This document shows positions 1-26,979 of a stretch of 64,000 nucleotides of DNA, one piece after another. The notes under the pieces were generated by a model that saw only the letters and a list, made by a program, of their open reading frames with translations, was not told where the DNA came from and ran no database searches. The position numbers were made by a program, and so were the translations under genes. Location: positions 75,001-139,000 of the forward strand of contig JBAMJV010003250.1 in NCBI GenBank assembly GCA_037951105.1. Direction: 5' to 3'. Numbering within the stretch: position 1 is the stretch's first letter; the number at the start of each line of letters is the position of its first letter. The DNA is from Echinarachnius parma (Eukaryota > Echinodermata > Echinoidea > Clypeasteroida > Echinarachniidae).

Positions 1-212
1 TCAATGCTGATTGGCTGTCAACAGTGTAATTACAATAAACACACATTTACAACAATTGTATAAAATAGTAATTATTATATTACTATTATTGTTAACCTTG
101 GGTAACAATCTCAGTTATAAACCCTCTCTTTTCTTATTAAGATATTTCAAAAGAGGTGATTTTAATTGTATTTAAATTTGATTGATTAGTTTCCTTGGCT
201 GTTCTTTTTCAG

Positions 213-14631
<14,419 letters not shown>

Positions 14632-14932
14632 TAGTTATATTGCTGAAACCCAGTAAATGGGCAACTTTCAACAGTAAGGTCATTCTGAAGACGGGATATT
14701 GAAAGGAGTATGGGCAACGCACAACGTCTCCTTCGTCTTCCATCACAAATCCCACGAACAGATCAGAACTGTATAGTTGTTAAATTGCTGAAATCCAGCA
14801 ACTGGGCAACTTTCAATAGTTATGTTACTTTGAAGAAAGAATATTGAAAGGAGTATGGGCAATGCACAACGTCTCCTCCCTCTTTCATCACAAATCTCAT
14901 GAACAGATCAAAACTGCGTAATAGTTATATTG

Positions 14933-15390
14933 CTTTCATACATCCAGTGGCCTGTTACTTGTGGTGATTATATCATGGAGCCTGTGTGGAAACACAATAT
15001 TGTGTTAAAAGAGACTTTCCTCATTACTTGATTTTGTACCTGTCGGTCGAAAGAAACTTGATGCTCATTAAAATCCATACCGTTTTTATACTACAGTTGA
15101 AGTTTTTTGGCCACTAGAGTGGATTTACGTAATGTTCCTAATACTGCTCTATGGCTTTAAGAATGCTGCAATTTTTGTTTTTTTTAAAGCAGGAAAGCAG
15201 TGTTCTTTTTGAATGAAACTTTCACACATCATTCAGACATATCTTACAATGATTTTGGTATAGGATTTAAGTCTCAAATGTCATTTTGGGCAAAATCTGA
15301 CACTTTACAGGTGCACCTTTAATACTATGCCAGGCGACCAAGTTCTCATGGTATGAGAGGTATGCCATTCCAGTTTTTTCTGGACCACCC
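14933..15390. other. downstream of RAD54L, no feature recognised
   Basis: AT-rich sequence that may contain RAD54L 3' UTR. No AATAAA was noted here; the first one noted downstream is at 15641, so the end of the transcript is not set. Confidence 0.4.
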
Positions 15391-15392
15391 TG

Positions 15393-15622
15393 TCTAATGC
15401 CCGGCGCAGACAAAGCAGACTCGACCTGATCCAACTGGTTTTCAGCCTGATTAACTCAGTATGCGCTGCCTCAGGACTCCGGTTTTTCCGGTAAAGTGCC
15501 AGTCGGAGGTCATACGAGGCCGATTCAACATGTTGGATCGGCTCTGACTGAGCAAAACTGACTCTAGCCTGACTGAAAACCAGTCGGATCAGGTCGAGTC
15601 GGCTCTGTCTGCGCCGGGCTTA
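15393..15622. repeat. foldback MITE, gcccggcgcagaca family, copy 1
   Basis: Left end cccggcgcagacaaagcaga and right end ctctgtctgcgccgggctta are inverted repeats, with inner arms cgacctgatccaactggttt and aaaccagtcggatcaggtcg. About 230 bp; a sister copy lies at 27788-28018. Confidence 0.8.
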
Positions 15623-15714
15623 AGTATCACACTTCATAAGAATAAAACATCAGATCACATTTTATGACCATGAGGCCAAAGTTTCTTTATGGGGGTTGTC
15701 ACACTAGGGGGGTG

Positions 15715-15960
15715 TTGCATAAAGAGTTGCGATTAATCTCAAGTCAGATAATGCGCCTAAACGCTCAAATCTGATTGGCTCAAATGTGTGTATTTTTTGA
15801 CTTGTGATTAAATCACAACTGTTTATGCAACACTATTGCAAGGTTGCAATTAATTGCAAGTCAGATCATGTGACTGAATGCACAAATTGAATTGGTTCGA
15901 ATGAGCATATTTTCAGACTTGCAACTTGACAATCAATTGCAATTCTTTGTGCCACAGGGC
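15715..15960. repeat. two related short foldbacks (gttgcataaag type)
   Basis: ttgcataaagagttgcgatt pairs with gtgattaaatcacaactgtttatgcaa, and a second segment with attgcaagtcagat and its inverse follows. These look like two small inverted-repeat elements side by side. Confidence 0.55.
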
Positions 15961-16439
15961 CCTGGTTGTCACTCCGTCATTCTCATCATAATATGTTCAG
16001 CAAGTCACTGAAGAGATCTTGTTTCTCAACATATGTAATGTATTTTCTAATAATATACATGTAAATAATAAAGTGTAATAATATATAATATATACATGTG
16101 CATCATCCTTAATTAGATATTTACATGTGTTTGTTTTAGGGGTGGGTGAAGCCTAGGACTCTATAAAATATGGTTAAATCTAGAATACCCGCGTACCCAT
16201 GTGTAGACGAATAAGTAGTAGGCTAAATGAGACCAATGTGATGTGTAATTTCACGAACTCTTCTGAAGAACGTTTTGGAGATTGCGATGGGTCCTTTGTG
16301 GCTGTAGGTATTTAATATTTGTGTGTAGTTCTTCTGTCCGTCCATACATGCAAACTTCATGTTTGTTGTAACATCAATAATCTCAAGAACCAGTTGCCTT
16401 ACCAGTCTGCAACGTGTTTATGCACTTTCAGAGATAAGT

Positions 16440-16760
16440 TGTTTCTATTTTTATTTGGGGGTGATGTGATTAAAGTTTAATTTGTTCATATCTCCTCTAG
16501 ATCTGACAATGTCCCTCCACCTCTGGATAATTGTGATGGTCAAAGGTCACATGGATATGCATAGAATGCATAACTCAAATGTTCCATTAAACCTGTACAA
16601 TTTTTCGTACAGTGATATGAAAGAATTCAAACATAGATTAATGAGTTGATTCTATTCGGGGGTGATGTGATCTTAAATCGTTCATATCTCCTCTAGATTA
16701 GACAACGTCCCTCCACCTCTTGATTGATGTGATGGTCAAAGGTCACAGTGATATTATTGA
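16440..16760. repeat. tandemly duplicated repeat with two perfect DR1 motifs
   Basis: The block gggggtgatgtgat...ttcatatctcctctagat...gtccctccacctct...gatggtcaaaggtcac appears twice (from about 16455 and 16660). Both copies end in GGTCAAAGGTCA (16538-16549 and 16734-16745), a perfect direct repeat of GGTCA half-sites spaced by one base. Confidence 0.7.
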
Positions 16761-17311
16761 TGGGAAAAAAAAAGTGAACTGCAATACCGTATTTGCATGT
16801 GTATTAACCGCATCCGTGTATTAACCGCACCCCCAAATTTGGGTTGTCTTTTTTCTTTTCCTGCACATATTCTAGCTCATTGTATTAAACTCACCCCCCT
16901 TTTTGTGGGTTTTTCCATCACGAAAAAGGTGCGGTAAATACATCAGTAAATGCAGTATCTCAAGAACCATCTGCTAGATGAGCAACATCTTTTGTAATAC
17001 GGTGAAACCTCATTATAACGAGCACCTTGGGCCCATTGAATTACCTTGTTATATCAGATTTCTCGTTGTATCAGGGCTTAAAAATAATAAAATACATAAA
17101 ACCTGGACCTATGCAATTACCTCGCTATATCAGGTTCCTTGTTAGAACAGAGCTCGTTATAAAGAGGTTCCACTGTAGATGTACTTCAAAGAGAAAGTGA
17201 TATGTTCAGAATTCGGGGTCATAAGGTTATAAGATATAAGGGTCGGTCACATATCACCGGATAGCGTAAATGGATGCCTGACGGAGAGTACAAATTTAAA
17301 TCCGTTTAAAG

Positions 17312-17874
17312 GGATAGTTGAGTTCTGGTAAGGAGAGTACAGTTTTAGTGAAACTGAATTTTAGTAACCAAAACCTGCATCATTACATTACAAACTAATA
17401 GTTATAACTAGAAAGGAACACAAAATTACAAATGACGTAGTAAAGATCATGTTATCATTCAAAAAGAGCCGTTAAAACGTAAGAGGGCGCTCTCTAAACA
17501 CTAATCGGTTTCAACCATTTTGAATAAAATATTGTGCATGTGATGCTTTGTTGAAATAGTGATTAGATAGAGAAATAACCAACAACTATTTAAATACCTA
17601 TTTTGTAACTTTTTGAAAAGAGGAAGCATTTGTTTGAATTTTTAACGGCTGGTTCAAAATTCTCTAATAAACCCGGGGCCCCGGGTTTATTACAAATTGT
17701 TATATTTATGGATATTTCAGCCGTTTCTGAACCAATTTTGATCAAACAAAGATGATTTTATTGTTTAAATATTATGCTCTTTCAAATTTTACACTCAGTT
17801 TTTCATTACCTCACAAACCAATTAAGTAGTCTAGCGCCCTCTCTTCCAAAACTCAACTTTCCCTTTAACGAACT
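17312..17874. mobile_element. MITE with aaagggatagttgagttctgg ends, copy 1
   Basis: Inverted ends aaagggatagttgagttctg and the right-end inverse aactcaactttccctttaa enclose about 560 bp. A second copy with the same interior (cgctctctaaacac, aggaagcattt) is at 49966-50525. No coding capacity is seen. Confidence 0.8.
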
Positions 17875-18204
17875 TGTGGTTTTTTTCTTCGCTTTTTCTG
17901 TTGTGATATAACTACAACTTGCAGACATGGGCTTGCCACACTCGGCACTGCGCTAACAACTAACGTGAGCGAAACCATGCACGGTCGAATGGTCGTAAAT
18001 CAGAATAAAAGGCCAGTCTGGCCCTTCTCACAATTGGTATAACTCCACGAAAAGGAGGCTTCAAGCCCTTAAAGGCAAGCTCTTAAATGACATTTTCTTT
18101 CATATAAAACAATAATCTGGCAACATTTGAAATGTCGCTGGCAAAAGGAAGACAGGATATTTAATAATGGTTCATTGTAGTAAATATGGGATTTATTTTC
18201 CTGA

Positions 18205-18276
18205 TCTGGAGGTCACGGGTTCAAATCCTGAGGAAGCACAATCTTTGCTTATTTTTATTTATATTATATATTTCTG
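18205..18276 (+). repeat. SINE-like tRNA box B with AT-rich tail
   Basis: cgggttcaaatcctgaggaa carries a perfect GGTTCAAATCC box B, followed by tatttttatttatattatatatttctgg. The same tail recurs at 27121-27172, which shows it is a repeat and not a functional tRNA. A convincing box A was not found. Confidence 0.5.
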
Positions 18277-18739
18277 GTCAGTTTCTCTTTATTTGAAATA
18301 AGACAAAAAAGTAGAAATTCATCATGTCATATTTGGGTGTATTTTATCCTATTCTTGTACCATATTTAGGTTGAAGGTCCCTTATGGATAAAAGGAATAA
18401 ATTAAAATAATAAATATTTTGTGATTTACTCATTAGTTTGACATACATGTAGCAATGCTAAATTGTCATTATTCTTTGCCTTTTAATTGTTTTCCCCTAT
18501 TTAAGTTACTCTTCATTGTTGATTGTCTATGAATGTTGACCATTTTTGTTTTGTATGAAAGCTTGGCACTAAAAAGTTGCATATACATGTATGATTGTAT
18601 TCTTATTATTTCAATTAAAATGATAAAAATAATCATGAATGTTCAGTTTACTAGTATGTTTTATTCTCTGTCCTCATCTTGTTTGTTTTTCATGCATGTA
18701 TTGAAAAAAGGAAAAGAAAGTATGAGTGCCCTAAAAAGG

Positions 18740-19840
18740 CCCTAAATAAGACTCATTCATTTGATTCAAATTGACATTTGTATTCCTTATAAAGACATTT
18801 TTTTAAATTTCTTAAGTGCCAGTATCAGCAAGCTTTTGGGGCTGATGTGCCCACTGGACCATTGTTAGGTTCTTTGAACAATTAAACCTTTTCAATTATT
18901 TTCCTTGCTAGGCCATTTACAAACTAGCCATGAATACATTCACTTTTATATGGCATTTTATCACACATAACAGTAAAAATGTCAAAAATCTAAAAGATTC
19001 CGGGTGCTCCGCCACCTGGACCCCCATTAAGCCGCCCCCTCTTAACACAACCCATTCAGGGCTTTGAGCCACCAAGCGCTAGCAATGAACGTAAACTTTT
19101 TTGTAAGACAAGATATAAACTTTATATTCCGGTTGTAAACTGCTAACATCCAAAATCTTCTGGGGTCTCCCCCAGTCTTCACATTCTGCGCATGCTTTCT
19201 CACCGTTGACTCCAAAAATGTTGCCCCCCCCCTCCCATCACAAAAACAGATCAACGCCTCTGCTGCCGATGAAGGAACATGCCATGGTAGTGGTCATGAT
19301 AACGGTTATTGATCCTAATGCGAGTAATGATTCAATTGATGCTAATAACAATTCGCCTATAATGATAATAATAATATTACTAGTACTACCATGCACTACC
19401 ACTTCTACTACCACTGCAACTATCACTTCCACCACCACCACCAACACTACTACCACCACCACCACCACCACCACAACCAGTAACCACTACCACTACCACA
19501 ACTACTACTGCACATTTCACATTTGAAACAGAAAATAATGCTCAGTGACAAGAATAAATACCATAATTCCCATTTTTATTTTGCCTGAAAAATAAGCTGA
19601 TCCTAAGATAACCGTTGTTCACGTATCACAAATACTCAATTCATGATTAGCATTGATTATTCTGACTTCGATCAGTAGAATGCAATTATATTTCAATTTT
19701 AATTACATTTACAGCTGCATAAAACATACTTTCCATGAATATAGACTGCAGAAAGAAATAATATTATACTAACAGGAGTAACATGACGAAAACAAAACAA
19801 ACAAACAATCTATAGGCTTAGAAAATTAAATCAAAATAAG
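18740..19840. other. intergenic DNA with a CCA/ACT microsatellite
   Basis: No gene is recognised. Bases 19378-19505 are a degenerate (ACC/ACT)n tract that produces a poly-Thr reading frame on one strand and poly-Val on the other; neither is a real gene. Confidence 0.6.
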
Positions 19841-19937
19841 ACGGTAACAATGTGAGACCGGACAGTCCGGAGTACAAAATTAATATCAATTATCATATAT
19901 TACATAGTGGAAAAACAAATGAAAATGTATACATTAA

Positions 19938-20708
19938 CCCTAAAAAGACTGGGCTATTTTGAACCTTTAAAAAACTGGGGGGGGGGGGGGGGGCTAAAAG
20001 GGCCCCCCCTAAGATCTCGGCAACCAAAACTCCAATCGACTCCAAATTTGGCATGGTGATAGATGTCCATGAGATCTACAATATTGCATAGTTAAACATT
20101 TTTTTGAAATTAGAATATGCTAATTAGAGCTAATTAATTATGCAAACATTGTATTTGTTTTCTTTCTTTCTTTATATACATGTATGGTGATTCTTATGAA
20201 ACAAAACTGTGTTCCTGGTAAAATATAAATGCTAAGATTATATAAATTTACACAATCTCTGATAAAACAACAGGATAATCATGAAAATTAATTTAGTTTT
20301 ACCGTTTTCTATGTTTTTCTTTGTTTTTATCCTTTTCTTTGTTTTTCTTTGTATTATTCTTATAGGTATTGTATTGTTTAATGCAAATGAGAATGCGATA
20401 AGTTATATTCACCATGCCAAATTGGAATACTAACAGTACATGTGAAAAGATGGGTATAAAACTGCAACATAAAAGGTGCATCCAAAAACTCTGTATGTTA
20501 TATATGGAAGAATCAACAACAAAATTGAATTTTTAGTGACACGAGATTGCAAAATGTTACATAACACCCGGATCGTTGACCCGGTGTGCGCAAATTTGGT
20601 ATCAAAAGATGCGCAAGACTCTAAGGAAAAAAGTCATGAAATGGCACCGTAAAATATTTAAGCATTGCGAAGTAATCGCGAAAATAGAGCCCCCCAGTCT
20701 TTTTAGGG
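19938..20708. mobile_element. piggyBac-like MITE, copy 2
   Basis: TTAA at 19934-19937 and 20709-20712 flank inverted ends CCCTAAAAAGACTGGG and CCCAGTCTTTTTAGGG. TTAA target duplication and CCC ends are the piggyBac signature. The 771-bp interior has a G-run near the left end and no transposase. Confidence 0.85.
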
Positions 20709-21084
20709 TTAACAAACATATACCTATATGTATTCATGTTTTCTTATTTTTTCAAAAACCATATACTGTACACTAAAGTCACCCAGATATAATCTTTATG
20801 GTTCATATAATACAAAAGATGAAAGACATTCTTCAACCGTGTACAACACTGACGTTGATTGCTAGTTCTACAAGGTATTGAATACATTAAAATTAACAGT
20901 GATAAATACATCATGAACAGAATTATAAGATTCCAGAGTACAAAAATAACATCCAATATCATATACTGTGACATAGTGGAAAAACAAATGAAAATTAATA
21001 TATCTATCAATATACCTTTAATACATCTGTATGGACCATTACACCTTAAAAAAAAACCAACACTATAATATTGATTCTGAGATA

Positions 21085-21760
21085 TCAATAAGGGAGTTCG
21101 TAGTTAGCCCATGGAGCAGTATGACGTCATCAGGTTTTCGGAAGATTGTACCAAAATTGAGACTTTACGCGTACGTTTACGGCACAGCCTGTGACGCACG
21201 CATTTAAAGTACAGGTCTGAGCTCTATGCAGAATTTCCGCGTGCGTGCGTTAATTCTCCTTGTGTTTCGTTACGTTTGAAAGACCTGACCAAAAAAAACT
21301 CGCCTTAATCCTAAAATATATAAAATTGAATAAATATAACCATTCATTTTAATTTTCAAACTTGAAGCAGGCTAAATAATTTTTTTTAAGAATAAAAATC
21401 ACATCTTTGCCCATTTTCAACACTTAAAAGAAAACAGTACACACAAAACTACATATGGGGCCTTTTCGATTTCAATTAAAGCCCAGATACGAACGTTGAC
21501 ATTTTTCTTAAAATCCGAAAATAAATAGAAAAAATAAATTAAACAAAATCAGTCTTATGTATATGAAATGTCCATTATGATTAATTCAGAAAAACATTTA
21601 TGACTTCCGAGCCAAATTTCCCAAAAAACATGTTTCAAATGTGACAATAATTGCACGAAGGTCTATGTGACAACGGGCAATATCAATGTTTTTGGTACAG
21701 TGAATTTTCGTCTCAGAAATTGGCGCATGAGCAGTTTGTAACTACGAACTCCCTTATTGA
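21085..21760. mobile_element. 676-bp TIR element with TA target
   Basis: Inverted ends tcaataagggagttcgtagt and actacgaactcccttattga are flanked by TA (21083-21084, 21761-21762). The uninterrupted version of the target is visible at about 26690 (gattctcagtaaagtcgccc), which confirms the insertion. TA duplication fits a Tc1/mariner-type non-autonomous element. Confidence 0.85.
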
Positions 21761-21923
21761 TAAAGTCGCCCAGATATAATCTTCATGGTTCATATAATAC
21801 AAGATGAAAGACATTCTTCAACAGTGTACAACACTGACTTTTATTGCTAGTTCTACAAGGTAGTGAATACATTAATTAACACACACTGTGTGATATAAAG
21901 CAGTGCTTCTCAACCTTTTTGAA

Positions 21924-22646
21924 CCCTAAAAAGGCCGGGCTATTTGAGGTCTCCCTATGGCCGGGGGGGGGGGGGGGGGGGGGTTATGGCCCCCCCTTAA
22001 GATCTCGATCGCCGTGAAAATTTGCACGCATGATAAGTGAAGTTTATAGAATACAATGGTAATTTAATTTTTTGAAAATTCATTAATTTGAATATTTATG
22101 GTGATTTATGCAAATAAGGTCATAAAATTCATATTTTTACCCATAAATCATATATTCTTCATAATTAAACATTGGTTTTCACTACATATGTTCTTTAGAG
22201 CATTTGGAATAATAATACAACATTTTTTGGAAGAGCCAGGTTCTTCCTTATGTTTTCTATTGTTTTTATAATTTCTTATGTATTGTATTGTTTTTGTTGT
22301 TTATTTTATTTCTAACTATAATTCAACTATTTTGAACCCCAAAACAAACATAAAATGTAAACAAGACCAAATAACCAATGATATACCTCTTTTTACGAAA
22401 ACTGATATTTCCATATGTTTTGTACACAAATCACGAAATTGAGCGATTTTCGGGCTGTCATGCATAGACAAAAGGTCACGTGACTTTGTAACGGTGGGTC
22501 TGATTTTCAAAAAATAATGTTGTTTTAAAATATGCGCAAGACCCAAAAGAAAAAAGTCACCAAGCAGCGGCGCGTCATCTTACCACGTTTTGGAGCAATA
22601 AAAAAGATTGCGGGGGGGGCATTATGGCCCCCCGGCCTTATTAGGG
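21924..22646. mobile_element. piggyBac-like MITE, copy 3, inside the hAT element
   Basis: CCCTAAAAAGGCCGGG at the left and CCGGCCTTATTAGGG at the right, followed by TTAA (22647-22650); the left target reads TGAA. It has the G-run and gatctcg of the family. It sits 23 bases inside the left end of the hAT element. Confidence 0.85.
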
Positions 22647-22955
22647 TTAACCCGAGGCCCACTTTGGCTACTAAGTTTTTTTTTGAGGCCCGCCTTACAA
22701 GAACTTATTTGGAAAAAATTAGAAAATGACTATAAAACACAAGAAAATAGAAAACTGTGTGGTAACTATATGTCAGTTGCAATGCCTTACAATTTGTCTC
22801 CATACCTTCAATGGGACACTTGAGCTTGCTTTTGGGAAATAAGAACATCAAGTCGTGGTTTGATGGGGGACAGGTTCACGCGCAAAGTGGCATTCAGAGT
22901 GTCTGTTTTTAGAATGTTTCGTGCTTTTTTTTGTCACAGTAACAGTTGAGAAGCC

Positions 22956-24081
22956 TGTGGCCATATTCATAAAAGCCCGATAGCCTATCTGTCAGCTAGG
23001 CCTTATCTCCTTGCCAAAATGCCAGTTTGTACGATAACTAGCGGCGAACTCACGGAACTCGCTTGGGTGATCACCTTTGTTTTCACAGACCAGTGCACAA
23101 CACAAATTGGCTTGTATGGGTATGTCTTTTGTAATGTGTGTAGATTTTGCACGCTGCCTATGCCATACTTGCCAACATTTGAATTTTGGAAAGAGGGATC
23201 ACGCGTAGGCACATGTTTTTATAGCCACCCCAATGAAGCAAAACCAAATACATCTCCCTCCTCATTACGATCAAGCTCCGCCACGCTTATAATATGATAG
23301 CACGACAAGGGAAACTATTCAATTGCAGTGAAAACAGGAACGAAATTGCATTAAATAGTATTATATAGATGGATTCATCAAAACAGAATTGAAATCACAT
23401 AAAATCAATCCGAACTGCAAAAGTAAGCTAATATGTCACAAAAAGGACAAAATAATAAAGGCAAATTACTCTCCAGATAAAAACATGTAATTTAAGCTGA
23501 TAAAAGATGTTATTGATGAAGTACAAGGATGCTAGGACAAACACAGAAAAGTATGTTTTAGGGAACTATTTTGAACTAACATCACGCTATCATAAAAAAA
23601 TTCTCTAATATCCCTTATTCAAATATTCTCCTTGCCACACGCATACACACTATAATCGGGCAGATTGTTACTTGCTAGCGATTTAGAGGTACACCGGAGT
23701 ATTTTTTTGTCCAGTTGTCGCTACAAATTTGTCCTATTTGGCATTTGTGAATAAGAAAAATTTAGCTGGGTGCTAGGTCGTCATTCAACTTCACGCCTTT
23801 GTTGTAAGTCCAACAGAAGGTCCCACATAAATAGATTTCAATGCAATAAATCCGCACCGCAGATCTATTGTTGTTATTGTTCGCATTTCGAATAACAATG
23901 TCGTGGAATACCAAGTGCTTGTGGAATTTTGACAGATGGGTTGTCATGCTAGGTCGGGCCTTGACTACGATAGCGAATTTACCCTATTGGCCTTTTGTGA
24001 ATACCAGCTAAGCCTAGCGGACATCAAAATTGTAATTTGATCAACCAACTAGCTTATCGGGGTTTTATGAATATGGCCACA
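22956..24081. mobile_element. TIR element inserted in the transposase remnant
   Basis: Left end tgtggccatattcataaaag and right end ttttatgaatatggccaca are inverted repeats that continue into ccgatagcctatc and agcttatcgggg. No clean target duplication was found; one reading gives CTG/CAG. The interior shows no transposase. It interrupts the codons for CES|GFS of the hAT transposase. Confidence 0.8.
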
Positions 24082-24254
24082 GATTCACAGAGATAGGTTG
24101 TGGTGAATGGTAATAGAAATCTGATAGCACGCTTGGACAAAGAAGGGTATTCCTTGCTTGCCAGTATCCAGAATGAAAGAAGGTCTACTTGTGCAAGCTG
24201 AAGCTTCAGACTACTGTCTGCAGAAAGTTCCATCAGTTCATCTTCAAGTACCAT

Positions 24255-25379
24255 CAGGGGCGTCGATCGGTTTTTGCGATTGGGGGGGGGCGAAATTTGA
24301 AAAAAAAATCCAGAGTGACCACTGAGAGAGCTAAAAGCCCCACATTGGCATGCCCGGAAGTTTTATTATGCACTCATTGAAAGTGTCTTGATGGCTTGAA
24401 GACCTGACTTTGGGGGGCACCCACATTTGGGGACAATAATGGGGGTCCAGGGGGCAGAGCCCCCTGGAAGCTTTTAGATTTCAGACATGTGCAACTCCTA
24501 TCATGGGTTTAAAATTGTATAAAATAGTGAACCTACTCATAACGTATTTTTAAAGGGCATAGACGAGGAAAAGATTGAGCCTTGCATGAGATGGATCCAC
24601 GTGATCATGTATAATATAGAGCCAGCGATATAGTCTAGGGCATTGGGCTCCCATGAAACTAAGCAAGGGCGTCAACAACTTCTCAAAAGTGGAGGAGAGA
24701 CATTGCGAGGAAGCGAAGCGACCGAGCGGGGGAGGGTGTGGGAGGGGGTGTCCCCCTCCCACAGTAGGGAGCTTTTGTATTTTGGGGCGTGAAATTGTGC
24801 GATTTGGTGCACACCTGAGACAGAAATTTCACGTAATATGAAGTATATAAGTATGGAACCAAACATACATAATGACAAAGGGATCGAGGGGGACAGTCTC
24901 CTCTACTTTCAAATGTGGGGGGACATGATATTCCAATTTGATTTGCGTTATGCGCATATGGACCGAATTGACTGAAAGATATATTTCAGATTATTTTATA
25001 TTCTGTGACAGTGTGCTATCTATAGATGAGGGTTTAATAAACTTCGTTTGAGGTGTGCGTTTGAGAAATTACTCTGCCCAACACATATCGAAAGGTGAGT
25101 TCCCGCAACCAAAATGAAACTTGCAATATGAGAAACTGTATGCGCGCGAAGCGCGCGGCAAAAAAGAGATTTACAGTCCTTTTCAAACTAAAAAAACGGC
25201 TATTTTGAAGATTAATTATTGATAAATGTGTCTTTCCCCTCTTTGGCATTACATCACTCGATTTTTTTCTTCCTCATTTTCGGAATTATTGGGGGGGCGA
25301 AATGATATGTTTGCCCCCCCAATATTTTCATTGGGGGGGGGCGACCGCCCCCCCTGCCCCCCCAGGATCGACGCCCCTG
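24255..25379. mobile_element. hAT MITE (CAGGGGCGTCGATC ends), 1,125 bp
   Basis: Inverted ends CAGGGGCGTCGATC and GATCGACGCCCCTG are flanked by the 8-bp duplication AGTACCAT (24247-24254, 25380-25387), diagnostic of hAT transposition. It splits the older hAT transposase between VL and EDEL. The interior contains ggggtccagggggcagagcc and no ORF. Confidence 0.94.
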
Positions 25380-26000
25380 AGTACCATGGAGAAGGCCACA
25401 TCTTCTGAAGCAGGATCCACAGAGAAAGGGTTACAAATTTCAACCTCAACTACATGGGGTGCCCGGGGGAAAGTGAATCACTATGGGATTGCGCCATCAG
25501 GCGAAGAAAGCGTTTGTGGTAATGCGCACCGAATAAAATCGGCCAGGACGTGGACTACCCAGTAGCTGCACTATAACATGACAGCAAGCGGTCTCGGACC
25601 CGACTGTATCGGACTAGATCCTTAACTAGCTAGCCGCTAACACACCAGATGAACTTACTACAACATTACTTCCCCCTTTCCCCATCTCGTAAAGACATAA
25701 ATCTTTGAGAAAATGTTTAACATGTAACAGAATATAGCTAAATTTCAGCTGTTGTCATGTAAAATAAGACACATCTTATTTTCTTTTTTAATCTATTTTT
25801 AAAATAATTTATTTTTGCCGACCTCGCGGCCCACCTGAGAGAGCTTCGCGGCCCACCAGTGGGCCGCAACCCACCGGTTGAGAAGCACTGATATAAAGTG
25901 AACAAAATAATAAGATACAAATCCAGAGTACAAAAATAATATCCAATACATATGGCATAGTGAAAAAACAAATGAAAATTAATACATCAATACATCAATA

Positions 26001-26620
26001 CTGGGCCCAAAAAGAAACTTATAATTTTTCACATGATCATATCTTAAAATCCTGTCCATCAAAATGAACCAAAATGACACACCGGATTACTTCAATACTC
26101 TACAACACATGTCAGTAACCAAGCAGTTTCCCAACTGACACAACAGCAAAAAGCACTGACATGGAACAAGTTCCGGGACCACATGTCACAGTAAGGGACA
26201 ATCCGCCTGTTAATGCACACACTCAGAGCAGCTCTACAGGAAGAGAGGAACAATCTCCTCCAAGCCTGTATCAGATTCCTGGTGGACAGCATGCGTAGCA
26301 GATGCATGCACTGAATGCTTCCAAGCACATGGTGGACACACCAACTATTGATGTCTGTGTTTGGGTAACTGACATTACCTTCTTTTCAATTTATTTTGAC
26401 TTCCTCACCTGCCACTTCCTTACCGAAATGTCCAGGCTGTGACATGCCAGTGCATTTTTCAGTTCTGTCAGTAAGGTAACCGTTTGGATATTGACATGTC
26501 ATTGGAGTAGGGTATTTACATGTACAGTAAGTAATCCTGTGTGTCATTTTGGTTAATATTAATGGACAGATTTTCAAGGTATGACCATATGAAAAATTAT
26601 AAGTTTCTTTTTAGGCCCAG
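26001..26620. mobile_element. Tc1/mariner-derived element with transposase tail
   Basis: Ends ctgggcccaaaaagaaactt and aagtttctttttaggcccag are inverted repeats extending to about 31 bp. On the + strand around 26225-26310 the frame reads RAALQEERNNLLQACIRFLV then DSMRSRCMH before a stop, resembling the Tc1 C-terminus (EWxxIPxxxIxxLVxSMxRR). The left flank is TA and the right flank TG, so the target is only half preserved. Confidence 0.75.
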
Positions 26621-26979
26621 TGTATATATGTATTGATCATTTTGATAATTACGTTTATTTTTTCTACCCAAATATACACTATAATATTGATTCTCAGTAA
26701 AGTCGCCCAGATATAATCTTTATGGTTCATATAATGTAATACAAGATGAAAGACATTCTTCAACAGTGTACAACACTGTGACTTTGATTGCTAGTTCTAC
26801 AAGGTATTGAATACATTTACAGGAACACACACGATAAATACATCATGAACAAAATAATAAGATATAAATCAATAAAGTTGGCCCAGATATAATTATTGTG
26901 GTTCATTTCTAACTTTAAAAAGGGATCATGGCTATCATTCAACAGTGAACATCGACTTGACTTGCACTGCTCGGCTAGT

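Larger units (their letters stand above)
22808..25470 (-). pseudogene. hAT transposase C-terminal remnant (ZBED5/FAM200-like), broken into three parts
   Basis: On the - strand, 25470-25388 codes ...NPFSVDPASEDVAFSMVL, 24246-24082 codes EDELMELSADSSLKL, FWILASKEYPSLSKRAI and RFLLPFTTTYLCES, and 22955-22808 codes GFSTVTVT and, after a one-base shift at an A-run, TLNATLRVNLSPIKPRLDVL to a stop at 22808-22810. This is the hAT dimerisation domain of ZBED5-like transposases (EYPxLSxxAxxFLLPFxTTYLCExGFS). The breaks coincide with two inserted elements. Non-functional. Confidence 0.9.
21901..25890. mobile_element. hAT element (Charlie/ZBED5-like), 3,990 bp, triply invaded
   Basis: CAGTGCTTCTCAACC at 21901 and GGTTGAGAAGCACTG ending at 25890 are inverted terminal repeats of the hAT-Charlie type. 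Both sides are flanked by the 8-bp duplication ATATAAAG (21893-21900 and 25891-25898). The element carries a degenerate transposase on the - strand and has itself received three later insertions (21924-22646, 22956-24081, 24255-25379). Confidence 0.93.
19850..26880. repeat. low-copy tandem repeat (about 0.3 kb unit) split by mobile elements
   Basis: Segments such as cacccagatataatctttat, gatgaaagacattcttcaac, gctagttctacaaggta and gtggaaaaacaaatgaaaat recur at about 19865, 20777, 21766, 25891 and 26700. Removing the five insertions listed separately leaves head-to-tail units of about 300 bp that run into one another. Confidence 0.75.

Noticed and set aside
19206..19526. Poly-Thr / poly-Val reading frames
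   Set aside because: Product of a trinucleotide microsatellite; both strands are open for the same reason.
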